From SAR202 cluster bacterium (GTDB taxonomy: Bacteria > Chloroflexota > Dehalococcoidia > Lucifugimonadales > UBA1123), in assembly GCA_030752795.1 (NCBI GenBank), contig JASMDM010000071.1, forward strand, positions 1 through 64,000: a stretch of 64,000 nt of DNA, read 5' to 3'. The position numbers and the translations under genes were made by a program. The notes below the pieces were generated by a model. That model saw only the letters and a list, made by a program, of their open reading frames with translations. It was not told the origin of the DNA and searched no databases. This document shows, one piece after another, positions 1 through 9,094 of the stretch. Numbering within the stretch: position 1 is the first letter of the stretch; the number at the start of each line of letters is the position of its first letter.

Positions 1-131
1 GTGATGGACTCGGGAAGAATCTTCCACTGATCGCGCTCAATCAATGGTCGGAGGTCGCAACCGCTGACCACTCGGATGCATCTAACCCCACGGGCGAAGC
101 GCTCAAGTACTCTCAATTAGGACGTGACGCA

Positions 132-1127
132 ATGGCAAGCAAAGACATCAGCTACGACGTAATCATCATCGGACAGGGCGCTTCGGCGTATGCCGCCGCC
201 CTCTACGCCGCCCGGTACCAGATCAAACCGATTATATTCGGCGCCATATTCGGCGGAGAGACCGCTACCGGTGGCAGCATCGAGAACTATCCCGGCATCT
301 CGGAGATCGACGGGTTCGACCTGATGATGGGATTCAGGGAGCAGGCCGAAAAGAACGAGGTCCCAGTCGTCGACGAGAACATCGTTTCCGCCGCGCGAAT
401 GGAAGACTGCTTCCAGGTTACGACCGAGTCGGGCGAGGTCTATCAGGGCGCGTCGGTGATCCTCGCAGTGGGTCGCGAACGCCGCAAGTTGGGCCTCGCG
501 AACGAGGACGAATGGACCGGCAGAGGCGTCTCGTTCTGCGCCACGTGCGACGCTCCGATGCATCGCGGCAACACCGTCGCCGTGGTCGGCGGCGGCGACG
601 CGGCCGTCAAGGGCGCGGTGCTTCTGAGCAAGTACGCGGACGAACTCTACATCGTGTACAGGGGCTCGAGTTTTACCCGACCCGAAGCGATGAACATCCG
701 GCAACTCAGAGAGCGCCCCAACTTGCACCCGATTTTCGAAACGAACGTGACCGGCCTCGAGGGCACGGACGGCCTCGACGGCATCGTGCTAGACCGCGAC
801 TACAACGGAAGCAACCGGCTCGATGTGGCTGGCATCTTCATCGAAATCGGCGCTGATCCCAGGGTCGAGTTCGCCGACCAACTTGGCGTCGCGTTGAACG
901 ACGTCAACGAGGTGATGGTGGACAAACACGGCGCAACCAACGTCGAGGGCGTATTCGCAGCCGGAGACCCGACCGACGCCGCCGGCGATCTGAAGCAGAC
1001 GATCACGGCAACCGCGGGCGGCGCCCAAGCCGCGACGGCTGCTTACGCGTACGTCTCAGAGCACGGCACCGATGCGAAATCCATGCGATGGGGTAATCGC
1101 TGGTCTAGCGCTGCGGCCTACCAGTAG
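132..1127 (+). CDS. trxB: Thioredoxin reductase-like FAD/NAD(P)H disulfide oxidoreductase
   Basis: A 331-residue flavoprotein of the thioredoxin-reductase family, about the usual length. Visible features are the FAD-binding GxGxxA motif (GQGASA, about residue 14), the redox-active CATC pair (C136 and C139), a second nucleotide-binding glycine motif (VVGGGDAA, about residue 152) and the C-terminal FAD contact with AAGDPTD. It should pass electrons from NAD(P)H to a thioredoxin or a similar small dithiol protein in the cytoplasm. No thioredoxin gene is adjacent, so its partner is unknown. The ATG start has no strong ribosome-binding site, but the FAD motif follows at the normal distance. Confidence in the family is high; the exact substrate is inferred. 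Confidence 0.9.
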   Translation: MASKDISYDVIIIGQGASAYAAALYAARYQIKPIIFGAIFGGETATGGSIENYPGISEIDGFDLMMGFREQAEKNEVPVVDENIVSAARMEDCFQVTTESGEVYQGASVILAVGRERRKLGLANEDEWTGRGVSFCATCDAPMHRGNTVAVVGGGDAAVKGAVLLSKYADELYIVYRGSSFTRPEAMNIRQLRERPNLHPIFETNVTGLEGTDGLDGIVLDRDYNGSNRLDVAGIFIEIGADPRVEFADQLGVALNDVNEVMVDKHGATNVEGVFAAGDPTDAAGDLKQTITATAGGAQAATAAYAYVSEHGTDAKSMRWGNRWSSAAAYQ

Positions 1128-1503
1128 CTGCCCATCCACGTCGAAGGCGCCACGGTGAAACCTTCTGGCGGTGAGCGCCCCGCAATCTCGGTTTCGATGC
1201 GGAGAATCTCTGGTCGGCTATGGCTGGGCCTGATTCGTAACTTCCGACATAGATTCATCATTTGCGATCGAGTTGCGGTGATGCGTGCCGTTTGGCCGAA
1301 ACATACCCCCGGACGCCGACCGATTCGCCGCCACCCGTAGGGGAGGGTTTCAAACCTTTCCGCGTGTTACGCGCGCAACCATGTTTCGATATGCGGGTGC
1401 CCGTCGTTGCACGTTGTTGCATAAGGTGTGTACACTGCGAACGTCAACGAGAGGGTTTGAAACCCTCCCCTACGAATTGTCGCCGAGTCGCAACTGCACC
1501 TGC
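1128..1503. repeat. Intergenic region with a 20-bp inverted repeat
   Basis: No convincing gene lies in these 376 bases. Two perfect inverted arms of 20 bp, at 1337-1356 and 1454-1473, begin with GTAGGGGAGGG on the left and are separated by 97 bp. The right arm also contains its own small palindrome (GGGTTTGAAACCC). The arrangement resembles a short non-autonomous repeat (MITE- or REP-like) between two genes that converge here. Its coding capacity is nil. Whether it is mobile cannot be told from a single copy. Confidence 0.55.
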
Positions 1504-2604
1504 CTAGTGGTAGCAACCTCGCGCGAGAATCGGCCAGACTGCTTCGACCTTGCCGTTTCGGACTGCGATGAACTCGTCCCAGCGGTTGACCAGGATGTCT
1601 TGCTGTGCGCTGAGCAACATGACTTGGTCGCCGACGTCCAGCGGGATATCGCCGTCGGACTTCAAAACGATCTGCTCCGAGTCCAGCTTCGCGACGCTGA
1701 TCTCGGGCATCCCTTCGACCTCCGGCACTACGCCGTTGGGCGCGGCCAACGCCCGGTATCCAACATCGCCGATCGCGACGTTGGAATCAGGCCGGCTCAC
1801 GACGGTGCTGAGAATCCGGGCCGCGTATTGGAAGTCCTCCATGTAGCCGCTGTCTGTGCCCATCAGCGCGTAGGTTCCGCCTTGCACTTCCGTTACGCCA
1901 TCGACCTCCGTCGCGACGTCGATGGTCCAGGTCTCGCCGGTGGAGACGATCTCGACAGGGATCCCTGCCGCCTCGATCGCGTCCTTGACCTCGAGGCAGA
2001 TGTCCATGAAGCGGCGACCTTCGATGAACCGCGTCTCGCGGTCCGGTTCGCCCGCCAACGTTTGGTGGCTCATCACGCCCTTGAACGCGATTCCCGGCAA
2101 TCCTGTCGCCAATTTGGCGAGTTCGACGCCGTGCTCCGGCGTTCTCACACCGGCACGGTGCATCGACGTGTCGACTTCGATGATGACGCCCACGGTTGCC
2201 CCGAATTCATTCGCGGCATCCGACAGCGCCTGCAGCGGCCCGGCTGAGTCGACCGCGACCTTGACGTCGGCGACCCGAGATATTCCACAGACTCGCTCGA
2301 TCTTGTCCCGAGTCACAACCTGGCTCGTGATAAGGATGTCTGAGATCCCGCCCTCGACCATCACCTCAGCCTCGGAAACCTTCGCGGTGCAAACTCCGTT
2401 CACGGTGCCGCCCGCTTGGATCTGCTTATGCGCGATGATTGGCGTCTTGATGTTCTTCGCATGCTCCCGCATCTTGCACACGGTGTCCCGGTACGTGTCG
2501 GCGACGAAACAGAAGTTGTGTTCGAGCGCATCGAGATCGACGAGCAAACACGGCGTGTCCAGCGCCTCGATCGGCGTTCCGATCCGCGGTCGATAGCTTT
2601 CCAT
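1504..2604 (-). CDS. PLP-dependent alanine-racemase-fold enzyme (D-threonine aldolase / DSD1-like)
   Basis: A 366-residue protein with the family entry motif TPCLLVDLDALEHN near residue 12 and a C-terminal beta domain ending in ARG. The lysine expected to bind pyridoxal phosphate is retained (REHAK, in place of the usual RPHxKTHK). The metal-binding His of true D-threonine aldolases, expected in a PxHxD stretch near the C terminus, is not seen (SAQQD), so a D-amino-acid lyase, dehydratase or racemase role is only a family-level guess. The ATG at 2604 was chosen because AAGGAG lies just upstream; longer readings begin in non-conserved sequence. A paralogue lies directly upstream in the same orientation. 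Confidence 0.8.
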   Translation of the reverse strand: MESYRPRIGTPIEALDTPCLLVDLDALEHNFCFVADTYRDTVCKMREHAKNIKTPIIAHKQIQAGGTVNGVCTAKVSEAEVMVEGGISDILITSQVVTRDKIERVCGISRVADVKVAVDSAGPLQALSDAANEFGATVGVIIEVDTSMHRAGVRTPEHGVELAKLATGLPGIAFKGVMSHQTLAGEPDRETRFIEGRRFMDICLEVKDAIEAAGIPVEIVSTGETWTIDVATEVDGVTEVQGGTYALMGTDSGYMEDFQYAARILSTVVSRPDSNVAIGDVGYRALAAPNGVVPEVEGMPEISVAKLDSEQIVLKSDGDIPLDVGDQVMLLSAQQDILVNRWDEFIAVRNGKVEAVWPILARGCYH

Positions 2605-2645
2605 GCTCGGCTCCTTATTTTCGCTGTCAGTTTCGATTGTGTCTG

Positions 2646-2785
2646 CTTGGCCGTAAACGGCCAGAGCTCCGGCGTTGTTTCGCGACGATTCACCGGTGGC
2701 CTCGGCCTTCGGTCCGAGCCCGGCGCACCCCTGGCTTGGCCGTGAACGGCCAGAGCACCGGCGTTGCCTCGCGACGCCTACCGGT
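2646..2785. repeat. Direct repeat pair of about 51 bp, each with a stem-loop
   Basis: Bases 2646-2697 and 2735-2785 are about 85% alike by eye. Each begins CTTGGCCGT and holds a perfect 7-bp stem (TGGCCGT / ACGGCCA) around a 2-base centre. The second copy covers the stop codon and last codons of the PLP paralogue ending at 2778. The first lies in the spacer before the next gene. It may be a duplicated terminator, or the 3' scar of a third tandem PLP gene now lost. Confidence 0.6.
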
Positions 2786-3863
2786 ACCGGCCCCGCACCG
2801 CGACCTCCCACGTCGCCGCCAATTTGCCGCCCTGCGCGGCGTAGACGTAGTCGTACAAGTTCACAACGTTCGCGATGTCGGCGGGGATCAACCAGACTTT
2901 CGAGCCTACTTGGAGCGCGCCCTGGGCGTCGCCTTCAAGCGACAATCCGCCGTGCTCAGCACTCATCCGCGTCAGCGTCGCGCCCGGCACTCCGTCGATC
3001 ACGGGTAGCCCGGTGTCGACGCTTCCCGCCTTTTGGCCGGTGTCGAGCCATCCGACGTCCGGCTCGGGGCGGGTGATGATCGTGGTTAGCAGCCTGGCCG
3101 CGTGCTTGAGCGCTAGGTGGCGTGTGCTGTGATTGTGGTCCATCAGCGCGTAGACTCCGGACACGACCTCCGTAACCACGCCGCCGTCGTTGGCAAGCGC
3201 GGATTCGTCGTTGCTGGCCAGACATACCGTCTCGGCGTCGAAGCCTGCAGCCTTGAGCCCATCGCGCATCGTCCGAAGCGTGTTCACCGCCCCGGAATCG
3301 GGTCGGTCATCCGATCCGCCGTTCGCGAACAGCCCGCCGAATCTGAGTCCGGCGGCGTCGGTGATCGCCCGGGCTAATGTCACGGCTTCCTCTGCTGACC
3401 CAACGCCGGGTCGGTTGTCGGTGGTCCTGACCTGGACGAGTACGCGAAGCGACACGCCTCGATCCGAGGCGGCGTCAGACATCCGTTCGATGACGTCGGC
3501 GCGCTCGGCGACCAACGTTATCTCGCTGGCAGCCGCGATGCCACACGCCGCCTGGATTTTCGCCTCGGTAACGAGCAACCCAGCGATCAGAATGTCGCGG
3601 ATGCCGTCCTGGGCGAAGACCTTCGCCTCTCCGACCGTCGAGACCGCGACGCCTCCGACGGTTCCGCCAGCGGCGAGTTGCTTGCTCGCGATCGCCGGGC
3701 ATAGATGTGCGCCCATGTCAGGCCTGAGCGCGGCCTCTCGACGGGCGAACGAGTCGTGCACGGTCGCCAGGTTGTGTTCGAGTGCGTCGAGGTCAATGAC
3801 CAAGGCTGGGGTGTCGAGCTCCTCGATCGGCGTGCCGACTGGTTTGAATACGGGTCGTTCCAT
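2778..3863 (-). CDS. PLP-barrel paralogue lacking the cofactor lysine
   Basis: A 361-residue paralogue of the next gene downstream, sharing the TPALVIDLDALEHN entry motif and the C-terminal domain ending VRG. In an ungapped alignment anchored on the shared KQ-x4-GGTV segment, the motif that holds the Schiff-base lysine reads RPDMGAHL instead of RPHxKTHK, so both the His and the Lys are replaced. The metal-site PxH is also altered (PADIA). It is therefore either catalytically dead, uses different chemistry, or serves as a partner subunit for the neighbour. The ATG at 3863 has a weak AGGA upstream. The two genes are co-oriented with about 170 bp between them. Confidence 0.75.
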   Translation of the reverse strand: MERPVFKPVGTPIEELDTPALVIDLDALEHNLATVHDSFARREAALRPDMGAHLCPAIASKQLAAGGTVGGVAVSTVGEAKVFAQDGIRDILIAGLLVTEAKIQAACGIAAASEITLVAERADVIERMSDAASDRGVSLRVLVQVRTTDNRPGVGSAEEAVTLARAITDAAGLRFGGLFANGGSDDRPDSGAVNTLRTMRDGLKAAGFDAETVCLASNDESALANDGGVVTEVVSGVYALMDHNHSTRHLALKHAARLLTTIITRPEPDVGWLDTGQKAGSVDTGLPVIDGVPGATLTRMSAEHGGLSLEGDAQGALQVGSKVWLIPADIANVVNLYDYVYAAQGGKLAATWEVAVRGRYR

Positions 3864-3974
3864 CTTGTTGCATCCTGATTCTTGCGAGCTGCGAGAGCCG
3901 CGAATTGGCATGGCGACGATATCACAGAAGCGAGTGCCGGTCCATCATAATCGCGCCTGTGTCCACCGGCCGGA

Positions 3975-4003
3975 TTGGACTTATCCTGCGCTGGTGGTAT
4001 ATT
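3975..4003 (+). promoter_or_regulatory. Sigma-70-type promoter for the amidohydrolase
   Basis: TTGGAC at 3975-3980 and TATATT at 3998-4003 are separated by exactly 17 bp. Transcription would begin near 4010, after the upstream ATG at 4009, which supports the GTG start at 4039. Confidence 0.65.
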
Positions 4004-4038
4004 CGGTCATGCCAATCCGTAACCGATGGAGAGACATC

Positions 4039-5265
4039 GTGATTATCATCAGCGGAGCCAGACTGATCGACGGAACCGGCGCGGGGCCGACGGAGGGTGT
4101 TGACGTGCTTGTGCTCGACGGCGCGATCGCCGACGTGTCGCCGTCGGGCACAACGGCGCCTCCGGATGGCGCTCAGCGCATAGACGCGAGCGGCATGACG
4201 CTCATGCCCGGATTGATCGACTGCCACGACCATCTGAGCTCGTTCGGCTACGGCCTCGCCGACAAGTGGGGCTTGACCGAGTCGAGCAGCCTACGCCACA
4301 TGCGCGTGGCGTCCGTGTTGGAGAAGACGCTTGCCACGGGCTACACGACGATTCGCGACGCCGGAGGTTTGGAGGCTGGATTTCGAGACGCCGTGGACGA
4401 AGGCTTGGTTCGGGGACCGAATCTTCAGGTAGTGCTCGACGTCATAACGCCAACCGGAGGGATCGGAGATCACGCCAGTCCGTCGGGGTACCACCACCCT
4501 GCTCCGTCCAACCCGGCGTTGCCCGACAGCGTTGCCGATGGACCCGACGCGATGCGCCAACGGGTCCGGCAGATGGTTTTGGCTGGCGCCGACGCGATCA
4601 AGACCGGCACGACCGGCGGCGCGAGCTCGCGACCTGGACTGGGCCCGAAGGACATGAACATGCGCCCCGAGGAGTTGGCCGCGCTCGTGGACGAGGCGCA
4701 TTCGGTCGGCAAGCGCGTGATGTGCCACGCCCTGGGCGGACCGGGCTTGCGGGCCGCGATCGAGGCCGGCGTAGACTCGATCGAGCACGGGACGCACTTG
4801 GACGAGGACCCCGATCTAGTGCACATGATGGTCGAGAAGAACATCTTCTACATACCGACCTTCACCGTGTATATTTACCATCGCGAGCGCGGCACACCTC
4901 ACGGCCGAGCTCGCTCCGAAGAGCTCACGCAGCATCACATCCGCAGCCTCGAATTGGCGATGGAAGCGGGCGTGAAGATCGTCGCCGGAACCGACGCCGG
5001 AGGCTGGGTCCACTGCGACAACGCGCAGGAGATATCCTGCCTTGTCGGCGCGGGAATGCCGCCAGCGGACGCGCTGGCCGCCGCGACGTCGCGAGCCGCG
5101 GAATGCCTCGGCATCGACGGAGACGTCGGCACGATCGAAACGGGCAAACGTGCCGATCTGGTGCTCGTGGACCAGGACCCTCTCGCCAGCATATCCACAC
5201 TCGAGCAAGGCGGCAGCGTGCGTCTGGTCATGAAAAACGGTTCCGTGGCCGTAGATCGCTTGTAG
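4039..5265 (+). CDS. Metal-dependent amidohydrolase (imidazolonepropionase / prolidase type)
   Basis: A 408-residue composite-domain amidohydrolase. The N-terminal beta domain is followed by the metal motif HDH (residues 63-65), a lysine likely to be carboxylated in AIKTGT, a later His in CHALGG, the IEHGTH motif, the catalytic Asp in GTDAGG, and the C-terminal ETGKRADLVLVD signature. It should hydrolyse a cyclic amide, a dipeptide or a similar C-N bond in the cytoplasm; the substrate is not deducible. The GTG start follows GGAGAG at good spacing and lies downstream of the promoter at 3975. An open frame extends much further upstream but has no coding character. Confidence 0.85.
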   Translation: MIIISGARLIDGTGAGPTEGVDVLVLDGAIADVSPSGTTAPPDGAQRIDASGMTLMPGLIDCHDHLSSFGYGLADKWGLTESSSLRHMRVASVLEKTLATGYTTIRDAGGLEAGFRDAVDEGLVRGPNLQVVLDVITPTGGIGDHASPSGYHHPAPSNPALPDSVADGPDAMRQRVRQMVLAGADAIKTGTTGGASSRPGLGPKDMNMRPEELAALVDEAHSVGKRVMCHALGGPGLRAAIEAGVDSIEHGTHLDEDPDLVHMMVEKNIFYIPTFTVYIYHRERGTPHGRARSEELTQHHIRSLELAMEAGVKIVAGTDAGGWVHCDNAQEISCLVGAGMPPADALAAATSRAAECLGIDGDVGTIETGKRADLVLVDQDPLASISTLEQGGSVRLVMKNGSVAVDRL

Positions 5266-5323
5266 GCGAACTCGAACCAGTTTGGTACCATGAGCGTGGA
5301 ATCATCTTGCGGAGAAGAGCGTA

Positions 5324-5869
5324 TTGGAGCTTACGGAATTCGGGTTCAAAGACGTCCGGCTCCTAGAAGGCGAAAACATCGCGTTCGCGATCAACGTCGC
5401 CGATCCGGCAGGCAGGCCGTCGTCCAAGTTCCCGGAAGCGCTGTTGCTGACCGATACCCGCGTCATTCATCTGAGCGGACCGCAAAAGAACCGGCGCGCC
5501 GTAATGGCGGCCGTGGCGGACATTGGCGCGGTCGAGATCACGAGCAACCGTCGGGGCGTCGCCGCCTACCTCTGGGCCGCGCTCGCATTCGTGCTGGCCG
5601 CGGTGCTGTTCGGCACGATGGAGAACTCCGCCGTTCGGCTCGGTGCATCCTCGATCGTGCTCCTCATGGGTGTGTATCTGATCGTGAGCCAACTGACAGA
5701 GCCCGGCAGACCGACCGCGATTTTCAAGGCCGGAAACACCGAAATTAGCTGGTCATACGTCGCCGACGACAACTCAGACGACGTCAACTCGTTCATCAGC
5801 CGGTTGTTCCAGATCAAAGCGTCCGCCGAGAGCAAGAACGGCGCTCAAAGAACGTTCGCTCCGCGCTAG
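5324..5869 (+). CDS. Small membrane protein with two transmembrane segments
   Basis: A 181-residue protein with a soluble N-terminal part of about 85 residues containing LLLTDTRVIHL, which resembles the opening strands of bacterial PH-like domains. Two adjacent hydrophobic helices follow (about residues 86-105 and 108-126), then a short soluble tail. The TTG start is supported by GGAGAAG upstream. The stop overlaps that of convergent tsaD by 4 bp. No function can be assigned; a membrane-anchored PH-like protein is the best description. Confidence 0.7.
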   Translation: MELTEFGFKDVRLLEGENIAFAINVADPAGRPSSKFPEALLLTDTRVIHLSGPQKNRRAVMAAVADIGAVEITSNRRGVAAYLWAALAFVLAAVLFGTMENSAVRLGASSIVLLMGVYLIVSQLTEPGRPTAIFKAGNTEISWSYVADDNSDDVNSFISRLFQIKASAESKNGAQRTFAPR

Positions 5870-6894
5870 CCCAGTCTGAGGCCGGGCACGACGTCCAGGT
5901 CCCAGCTTCGTTTCGGTCCGCCCTTCAGGTGGAAGTATGCCGCGGCGCCGATCATCGCTCCGTTGTCAGTGCACAGAGCGGGGCGCGGAACCACCACTTG
6001 AACCGGCGACTTCTCCGCCATCTGGCTTCGCAGGTGCGAGTTGGATGCCACCCCGCCGCCCAGCAGGATTCCTTTGACTCGATGATCCTGAGCGGCCTTT
6101 AGCGTCCGGGTCACCATGCAGTCGACCATCGCTTCTTGGAACGCCTGCGACACGTCGGCCACCTTTTGAGGGTCCAATTCGCCGTCCTTCGGCGGCGGAT
6201 ACAGTCCTCGCTCCTCCGCCCGTCTGAGTACCGCTGTCTTGAGTCCGCTGAAGCTGAAATCAAGCGACCCTTTCACGGTCGGACGCGGCAATCTGGGCTC
6301 TGCGCCGGTTCCGGATTCAGCGGAACGCTGAATCGCCGGACCGCCGGGGAATCCCAGCCCGAGAACTCGCGCCGCCTTGTCGAACGCTTCGCCCGCGGCG
6401 TCGTCCCGAGTCCTGCCGATCAACGTGTAGTCGCCGTGGCCTCGCATCACGATCAGGTCGGTGTGGCCGCCGGACGTGATCAGGCACATCAGCGGGAAGC
6501 CGGGCTCCGTGGACGGGTTGACTCCGTCTTCGAGCCACGATGCGTAGATGTGGCCCTCGAGGTGATTCACGCCGATGAACGGGACATCGTGCGAAAGCGC
6601 CAAGCCTTTGGCCGAGTTGACGCCCACCAACAAAGAACCTGCCAATCCGGGTCCGTGGGTCACCGCTATCCCGTCAAGCTCCCCGAGTTCGATGTCGGCT
6701 TGTTCCAACGCTTGTTGCACGACGGGCATCATCGCCTTCATGTGTTGCCTCGACGCGATCTCCGGAACGATGCCGCCGTATTGCGCGTGGAGCGCTTCTT
6801 GCGAAGCGATGACGTTTGACCGGATCGAGACACCGTCTTCAATGACCGCGGCCGCGGTCTCGTCGCACGAGGTTTCGATTCCCAGGATTTTCAT
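5866..6894 (-). CDS. tsaD: tRNA N6-adenosine threonylcarbamoyltransferase TsaD
   Basis: A 342-residue Kae1/TsaD protein of normal length. It transfers threonylcarbamoyl to A37 of ANN-decoding tRNAs together with TsaB and TsaE, which are not in this window. The N-terminal ILGIETSCDET, the metal-binding HLEGH, the SGGHT nucleotide loop, the GGVASN motif and the late CTDNGAMI Asp are all present. The ATG at 6894 follows GGAG at 9 bases, whereas the ATG 15 bases further upstream has no site. The gene appears intact. Confidence 0.95.
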   Translation of the reverse strand: MKILGIETSCDETAAAVIEDGVSIRSNVIASQEALHAQYGGIVPEIASRQHMKAMMPVVQQALEQADIELGELDGIAVTHGPGLAGSLLVGVNSAKGLALSHDVPFIGVNHLEGHIYASWLEDGVNPSTEPGFPLMCLITSGGHTDLIVMRGHGDYTLIGRTRDDAAGEAFDKAARVLGLGFPGGPAIQRSAESGTGAEPRLPRPTVKGSLDFSFSGLKTAVLRRAEERGLYPPPKDGELDPQKVADVSQAFQEAMVDCMVTRTLKAAQDHRVKGILLGGGVASNSHLRSQMAEKSPVQVVVPRPALCTDNGAMIGAAAYFHLKGGPKRSWDLDVVPGLRLG

Positions 6895-6941
6895 GCGTTC
6901 ATGCTCCACCTTCCGTCCGCCAATTCCGACGGAGACGGTAT

Positions 6942-7820
6942 CTACTCTCCGCGTAGCTCGGGCATCCGTTCTTGGATGTCGTATTCCGAAAGCGCCAGCG
7001 CCGTCCCCACCGTCAGCACGCCGGTCCCCGTGAACGTGACGCGCAGAGTCATGATGCCGATGACCTCGCCTCGCGAGTTCATCAGCGGTCCCCCACTGTT
7101 GCCGGGATTCGCCGCGGCGTCCGTCTGAACGTATCGGAGTCCATTGTAGATTCTCTTCGCCGATGCGATGCCTTTCGTGACGTTGACGGCGTCACCGAGC
7201 ACGTCACTCAACGGGAACCCGATGACGATGACGTCTTCGGCCAAGTTGACCTCATCGTAATCGCCGAAAACGAAAGCCGGGCGATCGATGTCGGACCCGA
7301 CCGACACCAAGGCGAGGTCGGCGTCTTCATCGACACCGATCACGTCGCCGGTTACGCTGATCTTGATCTCGCCCCGATCCGCCGCGATGGTCGCTTTGTG
7401 AAAACGCCCGACTACGTGGGCGTTCGTCAAAATCAGACCTTTGTCGATGAAGAACCCGGAACCCGTCCCTGCCGGCGTTTTGATGGCGACGACGGATTGG
7501 ACGGCCTCGGCCACGATATCAGGCATGCTCGGCGTCGGGGTGGCGGTCGGTTCCGGTGTTGCAGTCGGAACCACCGGAATCGGGGTCGGGCTGGGCGCGG
7601 GCGTCGGCACAGGGCTGGGCGTTGCGCTGGGTGTGAGCATCAATGCCTCGTCGCGATCCGCCAGCACCTCTTGTACTTTGGCCTCGACGGTCGCCTCGAT
7701 GTCCGGTGGTGGAGGCGGTGGGATGTCGTCGCCGCACGCCCCGAGAATTGCCAGGAGCGCGATTGACGCGAGCAATATGAGCGTCCGAGACACTATGAGC
7801 AAGTAACCCTTCCTTGGCAT
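6942..7820 (-). CDS. Trypsin-like serine protease lipoprotein (HtrA/DegP-type domain, no PDZ)
   Basis: A 292-residue exported protease. A signal peptide ends in the lipobox LGAC, so the mature protein should be lipid-anchored. It is followed by a Pro/Thr-rich linker (about residues 60-98) and a chymotrypsin-fold domain with His in TNAHVV, Asp in DADLALV and Ser in GNSGGPL. No PDZ domain follows, unlike DegP. It probably acts outside the membrane in protein quality control or processing. An alternative TTG start at 7802 has a better ribosome-binding site (AAGGAAGG) and gives a signal peptide starting at LIVSRT; the ATG at 7820 has no clear site. Confidence 0.85.
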   Translation of the reverse strand: MPRKGYLLIVSRTLILLASIALLAILGACGDDIPPPPPPDIEATVEAKVQEVLADRDEALMLTPSATPSPVPTPAPSPTPIPVVPTATPEPTATPTPSMPDIVAEAVQSVVAIKTPAGTGSGFFIDKGLILTNAHVVGRFHKATIAADRGEIKISVTGDVIGVDEDADLALVSVGSDIDRPAFVFGDYDEVNLAEDVIVIGFPLSDVLGDAVNVTKGIASAKRIYNGLRYVQTDAAANPGNSGGPLMNSRGEVIGIMTLRVTFTGTGVLTVGTALALSEYDIQERMPELRGE

Positions 7821-7836
7821 CTTAAGTCATGCGGGT

Positions 7837-8508
7837 TCATTCTGAGTCGCGCGCCGCCTTAACGGCCTCGACGAGCTTCTCCGCGAGCTCATCGGCCGGC
7901 AGTCGCCCGTCGAGGACCAAGTCGTAATCAGCCTCAACCTGTTTTTGGACGGCGATGTAAAGAGCCCTGCTGGCGTTAAGATACCCTCGCAACTCGCTCC
8001 TCAAGCATTCGACCACACCGGTGAGCGCTCCGGCAAGTTCTTCGTTCGTGGCGTTTGCGGCGCCATCTAGCGAGATGGGTTGCATGGTACGGGCCGATCT
8101 CCGCGCCAAAGCGATTTCCAGTGGCGTGTCGATCAACGCCACGAAGTCGATAGATTCGGCCATCTCCGCCCTTCCACGACCCATCCGCTCCTCGATTACG
8201 ATGAATTCCGTCGGCGCCACATCGGTCCCAACTCCCGGAGACCTCACACGTTCGCCCCTCATTAGCGCTGACAAATCATTCGCGAACTCCGGCGTCTCCC
8301 ATTCATTGAGATCGGCTCCCCGATCAACCCATTTCAGCACGTCCTCGGGATACTCCGACGAATCGCGGCAATCGTCGAAGAACATAGTCGATGCGCCGAG
8401 CAATGCGCTGGCCTTTTGCACCAAAGTTGTCTTTCCGCGGCCGGAGACCGAGCTGACCGCGACGACGAACGGCTCGCGGTTCGCGGTTGGTTCGTGTGCG
8501 TCGATCAA
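7837..8508 (-). CDS. P-loop nucleoside/uridine kinase-like protein
   Basis: A 223-residue P-loop protein with a Walker A motif (SSVSGRGKT, about residues 18-26), a following FFDD acidic segment and IVIEER as the probable Walker B strand, a layout typical of uridine kinase/phosphoribulokinase-like enzymes. The phosphate acceptor is unknown. The TTG start lies 4 bases after the stop of the upstream GNAT pseudogene, so the two were probably cotranscribed and translationally coupled. The reading frame is intact although its operon partners are broken. Confidence 0.7.
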   Translation of the reverse strand: MIDAHEPTANREPFVVAVSSVSGRGKTTLVQKASALLGASTMFFDDCRDSSEYPEDVLKWVDRGADLNEWETPEFANDLSALMRGERVRSPGVGTDVAPTEFIVIEERMGRGRAEMAESIDFVALIDTPLEIALARRSARTMQPISLDGAANATNEELAGALTGVVECLRSELRGYLNASRALYIAVQKQVEADYDLVLDGRLPADELAEKLVEAVKAARDSE

Positions 8509-8511
8509 GCT

Positions 8512-9041
8512 TCAGACCTCCTCGTCACGCACCAGGGCATACACGAGCGCGTCGATGGTCTGCCCGTCTTTGGTCACGGATTTACATTCGCGGCCTTCGA
8601 GTGTGAAACCGGCCTTTTCCAGGACGCGGGCCGACGCCGGGTTCCACTCGAAGACGCTCGCGTAGAGTCGAACCAGATCGAAATGCGCGAACGCGTAATC
8701 GACGATCGCCGAGATCGCCATCGTGGCGATTCCTTTGCCCCAGAACGGCTCTCCGAGCCAGTAACCGACTTCGGCGCTGACCTTCGTGCGATGTCTCTCT
8801 GTGGCTGGAACGAAATGCCTCTCACGGCCTCGGAGGGCGATGCGATGACGAACGATGTCGGAGGCGAATCGACCGCTACACGTCCAATGTACGTCCGGGC
8901 GTCATCTTCCGAGTAGGGGTTCGGAAACGCGTCTCGCAAATTTCGCCAGATATGCCGATTGTTGGCGTACTTGGCGAGATCTTTGGCGTCACTCATTCGC
9001 CACGGTCAGAGCTCCCAGCCGTCACCAAGCGCAATGTTCAT
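8512..9041 (-). pseudogene. GNAT (RimJ-type) acetyltransferase, nonsense and frameshift
   Basis: Homology to RimJ-like N-acetyltransferases runs through three pieces. The original start is the ATG at 9041, preceded by AGGTGA. Codon 12 is TGA (9006-9008) where the family has Arg in LRPW. The frame then runs through AKYANN and FPNPYSEDDA to about 8815, where a one-base shift moves the frame to EVGYWLGEPFWGKGIATMA and the C-terminal ARVLEKAGF motif. Both lesions would abolish the product. It precedes the kinase gene at 8508, so the unit was probably an operon. Confidence 0.8.
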
Positions 9042-9094
9042 TGTCGCAAATCACCTTGAGTGGTCCGAGGGCTTGTCGCCTGAATTCTTTGTTT

